Made by a program: the position numbers and the translations under genes. From positions 1 through 35,603 of the forward strand of contig JBPOHE010000122.1 of the NCBI GenBank assembly GCA_052035915.1: a DNA stretch of 35,603 nt. Direction: 5' to 3'. This stretch comes from JBPOHE01 sp052035915. Its GTDB lineage: Bacteria > Pseudomonadota > Gammaproteobacteria > Chromatiales > Chromatiaceae. The notes beneath the pieces are model-generated. The model was not told the origin of the DNA. It saw nothing but the letters and a program-made list of their open reading frames with translations, and did no database searches. This document shows positions 1 through 6,280 of the stretch, one piece after another. Positions within the stretch are counted from its first letter, which is position 1. Every line of letters begins with the position of its first letter.

Positions 1-76
1 CCCTCCGGGCTCCCTCCGTCTGGCCCGCCAAGCCAGGGTACTCGCCCTGTTTTACCCCCTCCTTGGCCACCAAACA

Positions 77-120
77 GGGGACATCTCTATTTTGGAGAGA
101 AGGGGACATTTCTACTTTGG
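77..120. repeat. Two 19-bp direct repeats resembling an IS end
   Basis: A 19-bp sequence beginning GGGGACAT and ending TTTGG occurs at 77-95 and again at 102-120, differing at two positions, and is followed by GTTGACA. Closely spaced repeats of this kind are typical of the ends of some transposable elements (IS21-type ends come to mind). With the transposase-like fragment that follows, this suggests a transposon scar. The family assignment is inference. Confidence 0.4.
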
Positions 121-187
121 GTTGACACGAGAGAGATTTTCCGTATTAGCCCAAAGGTAACCACCCAGGTACCCCATGCTCTGTCGA

Positions 188-364
188 TCACTCGGTCCGC
201 GGTTGAGCGATAAGCTGGGCGGGGGGCTGGGTCAGGGTATGGATGACGTTCCAACCCTGTTTCTTGGCGGTGGCGATCACGGAGCGGATCGCCCGCTTGC
301 TGGCATGACCAGGCGGATCTGTTAAGCATCTGGTGAAATCCTTGCCAAACAAAACCTTACTTGA
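188..364 (-). pseudogene. C-terminal fragment of a transposase (IS66-like)
   Basis: On the minus strand an open stretch of 58 codons ends at a TGA at 190-188 and has no plausible start. It includes KRAIRSVIATAKKQGWNV followed by IHTLTQ. The pattern IRSVIATAxKQGW close to the stop codon resembles the C-termini of IS66-type transposases as I remember them. Nothing further upstream looks like the rest of the gene, so this is a remnant. It lies beside the transposon-end-like repeats at 77-120, which supports a decayed insertion. The family name is tentative. Confidence 0.4.
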
Positions 365-491
365 TCAACACAAGAAAATCGCTTAATGTCATTGACAAAT
401 GGAGTTGACTATGAGCGGTCAATAAGAACCGCGCCTACATCCCCTCCATCCACAGCCATTCCCGACAAGATTGCCTCGCAAGGAGTTCGCT

Positions 492-1550
492 ATGAAACTG
501 ATTCCACGCCGCCAGCCAACCTCATCCGCATCGCCCATCTTTGGTCTGCTCGGCCTCTGGATGTTCTCCTCATCCCTCTTGGCCGTTGACGGCGTGATCG
601 AGATCAATCAGGCCCGCGCCTTGGCGGGCGGGGTGACGCCGGGGGATGCGGCCGGTTTCCCGGTTACCCTCTCCCAGCCCGGCAGCTATCGTCTGACCTC
701 GAATCTGGCGGTGGACGAGAACACCACGGCGATCGAGATCACCAGCGGCCACCTCAGTATCGATCTCAACGGCTTTGAGATCTCGGGTCCCAATACCTGC
801 TCCAGCAGTCAAGCACTTCCAATCACCGTCAGCTGCACCCTAACGGGAACCGGTATCGGCATCTCCGCCGCCAATGCCCTCGACGATATCAGTATCCGTA
901 ACGGGAGCATCCGTGGGATGGGAAATCGAGGCATCTCTCTCCAGGCTGGAAACCAACACCTGCTCGAGAACCTGAACGTATCGAATAATAGGGATCGGGG
1001 TATTGGCGCCGGGAATGGCATCTATCGCGGTAACAAGGTTACCCTGAACTATGGCTATGGCATCGTCGGCGATGATGGGATCTATAGTGATAACTTTGCC
1101 AGCTATAACGGTTACGACGGCATCAACGGCAGACACGCGGTCTTCTCCGGTAACACCTCAACCTACAATGGGGCAAGCGGCATCGGCGGTAACGGGTACG
1201 GTCAGTACAACAACAACGTGACCAATTACAATAGTGGCGTTGGCTTGAACGGCCAACAGGGTTCCTATTCCTATAACACGGCGATGTTCAATGGCGGGGA
1301 TGGCATCTTTGGCAGTGATGGAAGCTATACAGGCAATACCGTTGGAAACAATGCCGACCAGGGTATTGACGCCAGGCTTGGTTCCTATATCGGTAATACG
1401 GCCTTCTCTAACGCCAAAGAGGGTCTTGTGATAGCCACCAACGCCGGATACGCGCAAAACGCCTTGACCGACAATAACAGTGGCGGTGCCCAAGTATCAG
1501 GTGGGATCCAGATGGGTATCAACATTTGTCATAATGCCGTCTGTCCTTAG
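492..1550 (+). CDS. Exported right-handed beta-helix protein (paralogue 1)
   Basis: A 352-residue protein with an N-terminal signal peptide (hydrophobic stretch ending ...SSLLA before VDG). The start at 492 is chosen because AAGGAG lies 7 bases upstream. After a conserved cap (VDGVIEINQARALAGG), the body consists of short degenerate repeats rich in G, N and Y, such as YSGNTSTYNGASGI, typical of right-handed parallel beta-helix (pectate-lyase-like or NosD-like) folds. A Cys pair lies in the middle and another closes the chain (NICHNAVCP), suggesting disulfides in the periplasm or outside the cell. No catalytic residues were recognised. The next gene is a paralogue with the same cap and tail. 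Its role is unknown; binding or processing a polysaccharide, or serving as a surface structure, are both possible. Confidence 0.75.
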   Translation: MKLIPRRQPTSSASPIFGLLGLWMFSSSLLAVDGVIEINQARALAGGVTPGDAAGFPVTLSQPGSYRLTSNLAVDENTTAIEITSGHLSIDLNGFEISGPNTCSSSQALPITVSCTLTGTGIGISAANALDDISIRNGSIRGMGNRGISLQAGNQHLLENLNVSNNRDRGIGAGNGIYRGNKVTLNYGYGIVGDDGIYSDNFASYNGYDGINGRHAVFSGNTSTYNGASGIGGNGYGQYNNNVTNYNSGVGLNGQQGSYSYNTAMFNGGDGIFGSDGSYTGNTVGNNADQGIDARLGSYIGNTAFSNAKEGLVIATNAGYAQNALTDNNSGGAQVSGGIQMGINICHNAVCP

Positions 1551-1554
1551 TGGT

Positions 1555-1628
1555 AGGCTGGGTTGAGGAACGAAACCCAGCGTTCCGATATGACATCTGT
1601 TGGGTTTTTGCAAGCTCCAACCCAGCCT
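1555..1628. repeat. Imperfect palindromic intergenic repeat
   Basis: AGGCTGGGTTG at 1555-1565 is repeated in perfect inverted form (CAACCCAGCCT) at 1618-1628, with inner AACCCAGCGTT and TGTTGGGTT stretches. A truncated relative lies at 4538-4560 (AGGCTGGGTG...AACCCAGCG). It looks like a short dispersed stem-loop repeat placed between the two beta-helix genes. It could also end transcription of the first. Confidence 0.45.
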
Positions 1629-1683
1629 GCGGCCTGATGCCGTATGGCCTTATCTCCAGAATTTGCATAGAAAAGGGATCACT

Positions 1684-2565
1684 ATGAAATGTCACCCTGA
1701 CACTCACAAATTACAACAGATGGTCATGGCGCTGTTTCTGTATATGACCATGTCTCCTTCCCTCGCTGTCGACGGCGTGATCGAGATCAATCAGGCCCGC
1801 GCCCTGGCGGGCGGGGTGACACCGGGGGATACGGCGGGCTTTCCAGTCACGATTGATCAGCCGGGCAGCTATCGTCTGACCTCCAACCTGGATGTTCGTC
1901 AGCAGCCGACACCAGAAAACGTCACCGCCATCAAGATCGAGGCGGATGACGTCAGTATCGATCTCAATGGTTTCAGTCTCTTGGGAGCGACCGCTTGTGA
2001 TCCGAACTCCTTTCCATGCACACCTTTCGGGGCGGGTCGCGGGATCGACGGCGAGGTCAAGTCAAGACTCAGTGTCGTCAACGGACGGGTCGTCGGGATG
2101 GGGAATGATGGTGTCGTGCTCGGCCCCAGATCCCGCATCAAGGAACTGATCGCCATGGAAAACGGCGGTATTGGCCTGCGGGCCGGTATTGGCTCGACGG
2201 TCACCGGATGCATCGCCGAGGAAAACGGGAGCGGCGGTATCAGCACCGGGCAGAATTCCGTGCTAATGGGCAACAACGCCAGTCGCAATGGAGGCGACGC
2301 CGGGATTTTTGCTTCCAGCGCCTCGACGGTGGTCAACAATACAACTGCCTTCAACAGTTCCAATGGCATTAGAACAGAAAACGACGCTACGGTTATCGGC
2401 AATACCGTTTTTGACAATGTCAATTCCGGGCTCTCCCTCTCCACGAATACGGGTTACGTTGGGAACGTTGTCAATGGGAACAACGGCGGCAACGGTTTCC
2501 CCCAGGTGAGTGGCGGTGACGAGATGGGCGTCAACATCTGTGGCGGCGATACCTCCTGCCCATAA
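1684..2565 (+). CDS. Exported right-handed beta-helix protein (paralogue 2)
   Basis: A 293-residue paralogue of the preceding gene. The start at 1684 is supported by AAAGGGAT just upstream and by the signal peptide that follows (hydrophobic stretch ending SPSLA before VDG). The cap VDGVIEINQARALAGG is identical in both proteins, and the DNA there is also almost identical (588-650 against 1770-1832). The body has beta-helix-like repeats (SxVxGNxxxxNGGxGI). A Cys pair near residue 110 and a terminal pair (NICGGDTSCP) match the paralogue. The protein is shorter, with fewer repeats and fewer tyrosines. The pair looks like a tandem duplication that diverged in the middle while keeping its ends. 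Function unknown. Confidence 0.75.
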   Translation: MKCHPDTHKLQQMVMALFLYMTMSPSLAVDGVIEINQARALAGGVTPGDTAGFPVTIDQPGSYRLTSNLDVRQQPTPENVTAIKIEADDVSIDLNGFSLLGATACDPNSFPCTPFGAGRGIDGEVKSRLSVVNGRVVGMGNDGVVLGPRSRIKELIAMENGGIGLRAGIGSTVTGCIAEENGSGGISTGQNSVLMGNNASRNGGDAGIFASSASTVVNNTTAFNSSNGIRTENDATVIGNTVFDNVNSGLSLSTNTGYVGNVVNGNNGGNGFPQVSGGDEMGVNICGGDTSCP

Positions 2566-2593
2566 CGGTCCTGTGTTCAAAGGAAAGGCATCG

Positions 2594-4528
2594 ATGACGA
2601 CTCATACCACAAGATCTTATCGGTCACCGCCAGGCTCCGGGTGGAGACTCTCCCCCCTCGCCTTGGCTTTGGCCGCGGCCTTACCTTCGGCACCCCAAGC
2701 GGCCACCACCCTGACGGCGGTTCGTCTGACGCCCGACACCAGTCTGGTGCTCGGCACCAACAATCAGACGGTGACGCCTCAGGACGTAGTCCGCCACATT
2801 CCGGGCGGCACCGCCACCCTCGAAACCGGTTCCCCCTTCGTCGGCGCCGGGGTGCGCCTCACCGGCTATCACTTCATTAGCGCGACCCAGCAATGGTACG
2901 CCTTCGACAATCCGGTGGTGCTCGGCGCCACCAGCTTCAATCCTCAGGACGTAGCCCAGTTGAGCGGTGGGACCTGGAGCCATGTGCTCAATGGAACGAC
3001 GGAAGCCATCCCCAACGGGGTTCAGGTCGATGCGGTGGCCCGCGATCCCGCCACTGGGGATCTGCTCCTTTCTTTCAACACCACCGTCACCCTGGATACT
3101 GTGACCTTCGATCCCCGGGATATCGCCCGTTACTCGGGTGGCACCTTTTCCATGTACCGCCAACTTTCGACGCTCGTCCCGTCCGGGCTGAACCTCAGTG
3201 GACTCGATGTGCTGCCGGCGGGCCGTCTGCTGCTGGCCTTCGATGGTTCTGGAAGCCTGGGGGGGATTCTGTTCGACGACGAGGACATCCTGGAATACGA
3301 TCCCAATAGCGGGATCTGGGAGATGAACTATGACGGTTCCCTCCAGGATACGGATTGGCCACCAGCCCAGATGGAGGCCTTCAGTGCCCAGGCGGCGCCC
3401 GGCATCCTGGTCACGCCCACCTCGGGCCTGATCACCACCGAGGCCGGCGGCACCGCCCAGTTCCAGGTGGCCTTGCTGTCACAGCCAACCAGCAATGTGA
3501 CCGTCGCCCTCTCGACCTCGGATACCACCGAAGGCACGCCAGCGCCGGTCTTTCTCACCTTTACCCCGGCCAACTGGAACCTCGCCCAGACGGTGACGGT
3601 GACCGGCGTCAACGATTTCATCACCGACGGCGCCCAGCCTTACACCATCCTGACCGCCGCGGCGGTGTCCTTGGACGCCAACTATAGCGGTCTCAATCCG
3701 GCGGATGTGGCCCTGGTGAATCTCGACAATGATGGTCCCGGCATCTCGGTGTGGCCCACCAGCGGTCTCATCACCACCGAGGGCGGCGGTACGGACAGCT
3801 TCTATGTGGTGCTGAACAGCCAGCCGACCGCCAACGTCAGCATCAATCTCAGTTCCAGCGATGCCACCGAAGGGACGGCGGCCCCCGCGGCCCTGATCTT
3901 CACCCCGGCCAACTGGAACACCCCGCAGCAGGTTACCCTCACCGGCGTGGACGATGCCCTCATCGACGGCAATATCGCCTACAACATTCTCACCGCCCCG
4001 GCGACCTCGGCCGATGCCGCCTATAACGGTCGCGACGCCGCCGATGTGGCCGCGCTCAATCTCGACAACGATGCCGCCGGCATTACCGTCACCCCGACCT
4101 CGGGTTTGATCACCACCGAGAAGGGCGGCCAGGCGAGTTTCCGGGTCGTCCTGAACACCCCACCCACGGCTACGGTCACCATCAACCTGACGGTGAGCGA
4201 TACGACCGAGGGCAAGTTGTCGACGATCTCCTTGACCTTTACCCCGGCCAACTGGTCGGTGCCCCAGACGGTGGTGGTCACCGGGGTCAGCGACAACATC
4301 GCCGATGGTAACCAGCCCTACACCGTGGTTACGGCCCAAGCCATCTCCGCGGATCCAACCTACGCGGCGATCAATCCCGCCGATGTCTCCCTCACCAACC
4401 TGGACAACGGCTACCAACCACCGCCCCTGGGCACCCCGGTACAACCTATTCCCAGCCTCACGGCACTTGGGCTCGGCTTGCTGAGTCTGCTTACCGGCGT
4501 GGTCGGTTTCTTCTTCCGCCGACGGTGA
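2594..4528 (+). CDS. Exported repeat protein with IPTL/PEP-CTERM-like tail
   Basis: A 644-residue protein starting 28 bases after the upstream beta-helix gene, so probably in the same transcript; AGGAAAGG precedes the ATG. Residues 1-36 form a signal peptide. An N-terminal region of about 230 residues contains repeated LLLSFxxxxTLxxxxFDxxDI-type units. Three consecutive 113-residue repeats follow (DNA 3398-4414, exactly 339 bp each), each opening GI-VTPTSGLITTE and ending LDND/LDNG; they resemble Calx-beta-like adhesion repeats. The C-terminus is PVQPIPSL, a hydrophobic segment, then FFFRRR. This is the layout of IPTL-CTERM/PEP-CTERM signals, which direct sorting and processing at the membrane. 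Likely a surface or matrix protein; its ligand is unknown. Confidence 0.7.
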   Translation: MTTHTTRSYRSPPGSGWRLSPLALALAAALPSAPQAATTLTAVRLTPDTSLVLGTNNQTVTPQDVVRHIPGGTATLETGSPFVGAGVRLTGYHFISATQQWYAFDNPVVLGATSFNPQDVAQLSGGTWSHVLNGTTEAIPNGVQVDAVARDPATGDLLLSFNTTVTLDTVTFDPRDIARYSGGTFSMYRQLSTLVPSGLNLSGLDVLPAGRLLLAFDGSGSLGGILFDDEDILEYDPNSGIWEMNYDGSLQDTDWPPAQMEAFSAQAAPGILVTPTSGLITTEAGGTAQFQVALLSQPTSNVTVALSTSDTTEGTPAPVFLTFTPANWNLAQTVTVTGVNDFITDGAQPYTILTAAAVSLDANYSGLNPADVALVNLDNDGPGISVWPTSGLITTEGGGTDSFYVVLNSQPTANVSINLSSSDATEGTAAPAALIFTPANWNTPQQVTLTGVDDALIDGNIAYNILTAPATSADAAYNGRDAADVAALNLDNDAAGITVTPTSGLITTEKGGQASFRVVLNTPPTATVTINLTVSDTTEGKLSTISLTFTPANWSVPQTVVVTGVSDNIADGNQPYTVVTAQAISADPTYAAINPADVSLTNLDNGYQPPPLGTPVQPIPSLTALGLGLLSLLTGVVGFFFRRR

Positions 4529-4644
4529 TCCCAGGCGTAGGCTGGGTGTTAACCCAGCGTTATGCGAATTTGGCTTGGTCGGCAACGGCGGATGTCGATG
4601 TTGGCCTTGTCGAAGGCGAGTAGCGGCGGGGTGCTCTCGCGGTT

Positions 4645-4672
4645 CGACAAGCTCACCGCGACAAGCTCACCG
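4645..4672. repeat. 14-bp tandem duplication
   Basis: CGACAAGCTCACCG is repeated exactly twice, head to tail, in the gap after the IPTL-tail gene. The surrounding 4577-4690 has no convincing gene. Confidence 0.5.
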
Positions 4673-4733
4673 CGCAAGGTAACCGGTTTGGCGGAACGAT
4701 CTACTCGTTGAACCCGGATGTCGCTTCGGCGCC

Positions 4734-4854
4734 TTCCGGGCCTGGGCATTTTAGTCCGGTTTTTCGTTCTCCAATGGAGAACAATATATAAAAATACAAT
4801 TCATTATTCTCTTTAGGAGAACAAAAAATGGTCATTTTCCGTCGAGGCCCGGAA
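4734..4854. repeat. Dispersed 121-bp quasi-palindromic element, copy 1
   Basis: The outer ends are perfect 9-bp inverted repeats, TTCCGGGCC (4734-4742) and GGCCCGGAA (4846-4854). Inside are two 17-bp palindromes 40 bp apart: GTTCTCCAATGGAGAAC (4766-4782, 8-bp arms around one base) and ATTCTCTTTAGGAGAAC (4806-4822). The interior is AT-rich against a GC-rich background. It lies between the convergent 3' ends of the IPTL-tail gene and tesA. The rest of 4529-4992 shows no gene. Confidence 0.75.
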
Positions 4855-4992
4855 AGCTGGCTGAGGGGACAGGCGCTCGGATCTTTTTCCCAGGGACGAA
4901 TCGGGACTGGGACCCGACCAGTCGCCAGCCCAGAACGGGTATGAGGAGAACTCGCCCCGGCTCCCAGGACGATACCATTCAGCCGCCCGGAC

Positions 4993-5592
4993 TCAGAGCA
5001 AGGGCCGCAACTCTGGCCAGACATTCTCCAACAGCAAGGGTTGGGCGGATTCATTGGGATGCAGGCGATCCTCCTGCATCAGATCGGGGCGCTCGCTGAC
5101 CCCCTCGAGAAAAAAAGGCACGATGGGAATCCCCTTGTCCTGGGCGAATTGGGGGAAGAGTTCGGCGAAGCGTTCGGCATATCTTCGACCATAATTCGGC
5201 GGCAACCTCATTCCCAGCAGCAGCACCTTCGCCCCCGAGACCCGGGCGAGATTGACGATCTGTTCCAGATTGGTACGGATCTCGGGGATGGGAAAGCCTC
5301 GCAACCCGTCATTGGCGCCCAGCTCCAGGATGAGAATGGCCGGTTGGTGTTGCTCCAATGCCTTCGGCAGGCGTTCCCAGCCACCGCGGGTGGTGTCGCC
5401 GCTGATGCTGGCATTGAGAACCCGGTAGTCGTGACCATCTTGCTCTAAGCGCTCGCGCAAGAGTTGCACCCAGCCGCGTCGGGGGTCGATACCGTACCCC
5501 GCGCTCAGACTGTCTCCCAGCACCAGGATGGCCGGCGAGGCGTGGGCGTAACTGGTCATGAGCAGAATGAACATCAAGAGTAGGTGTGGCAT
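4993..5592 (-). CDS. tesA: Periplasmic SGNH acyl-CoA thioesterase/lysophospholipase TesA
   Basis: A 199-residue SGNH-hydrolase with a signal peptide (MPHLLLMFILLMTSYAHA). All four SGNH blocks are visible: GDSLS with Ser28 near the start of the mature protein, SGDTT with Gly65, GAND with Asn95, and DRLHP with Asp175 and His178. Length and motifs match E. coli TesA, a periplasmic enzyme acting on acyl-CoA thioesters, lysophospholipids and esters. It is divergent from ybbA, as in E. coli, but here the two start codons overlap in the tetranucleotide CATG (5590-5593). No clear ribosome-binding site precedes this start. A later ATG at 5574 would give an unusually short signal peptide. Confidence 0.93.
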   Translation of the reverse strand: MPHLLLMFILLMTSYAHASPAILVLGDSLSAGYGIDPRRGWVQLLRERLEQDGHDYRVLNASISGDTTRGGWERLPKALEQHQPAILILELGANDGLRGFPIPEIRTNLEQIVNLARVSGAKVLLLGMRLPPNYGRRYAERFAELFPQFAQDKGIPIVPFFLEGVSERPDLMQEDRLHPNESAQPLLLENVWPELRPLL

Positions 5593-6280
5593 GAAGCAAG
5601 ATTCTAAACCAGTTGCGGTGTCGACGCTCGGACTCGGCAAACGGGTGCTGGCACCGGATGGCCCTCTGGATATCCTCCAGGATAACGACCTGGAGATCGC
5701 CGAGGGTGAGGCCGTGGCCATATTGGGGGCCTCCGGGTCGGGGAAATCCACCCTGCTCGGCCTGATGGCGGGGCTTGATCTGCCGACAGCCGGAGAGGCC
5801 CATCTTTTCGGCGAACCCATGAGCCTCCTGAACGAAGACGCCCGGGCCAAACTGCGGGCCGGTCGGGTCGGGTTTGTCTTTCAGTCCTTCCAACTTCTTC
5901 CAGGGATGACGGCGCTGGAGAACGTCATGTTGCCGCTGGAACTGGCAGGTCACAAGGATCCCCGGGAACAGGCCGGACAAGCGCTACGGGCAGTGGGTCT
6001 GGGCGCCCGCTTTCAGCATTATCCCAACCAGCTCTCGGGCGGCGAACAGCAACGTGTCGCCATCGCCCGCGCCTTCGCCCCTCAACCCCGGGTGCTTTTC
6101 GCCGATGAACCCACGGGAAATCTGGATCAGGGCACCGGGCATCAGGTGATCGAGTTGTTGTTCCGCCTGCGGGAAGAGAGCGGCGCCGCGCTGGTCTTGG
6201 TCACCCACGACATCGAACTCGCCGGTCGTTGCGATCGCAGCCTCCATCTGCGCTCCGGCCGGTTGGACAGCCAATCATGA
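5591..6280 (+). CDS. ybbA: ABC transporter ATP-binding protein YbbA
   Basis: A 229-residue ATPase of the LolD/MacB-type group. It has Walker A GASGSGKST (residues 46-54), Q-loop Gln98 in FVFQSF, signature LSGGEQQ (148-154), Walker B VLFADEPT (168-175) and H-loop His206. The stretch EDARAKLRAGRVGFVFQSF is characteristic of YbbA. It is translationally coupled to the permease gene that follows (ATGA overlap at 6277-6280). The product should energise the YbbP-like permease, a pair linked in E. coli with TesA-adjacent lipid or cell-envelope metabolism, though the substrate remains unsettled. The ATG at 5591 was chosen because the protein then aligns with the family N-terminus; an in-frame ATG at 5558 would overlap tesA further. 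Confidence 0.92.
   Translation: MKQDSKPVAVSTLGLGKRVLAPDGPLDILQDNDLEIAEGEAVAILGASGSGKSTLLGLMAGLDLPTAGEAHLFGEPMSLLNEDARAKLRAGRVGFVFQSFQLLPGMTALENVMLPLELAGHKDPREQAGQALRAVGLGARFQHYPNQLSGGEQQRVAIARAFAPQPRVLFADEPTGNLDQGTGHQVIELLFRLREESGAALVLVTHDIELAGRCDRSLHLRSGRLDSQS

Noticed and set aside
1080..1420. Tandem DNA repeat in the beta-helix gene
   Set aside because: The periodicity is in the protein (G/N/Y turns) and is degenerate at DNA level; it reflects the fold, not a DNA repeat.
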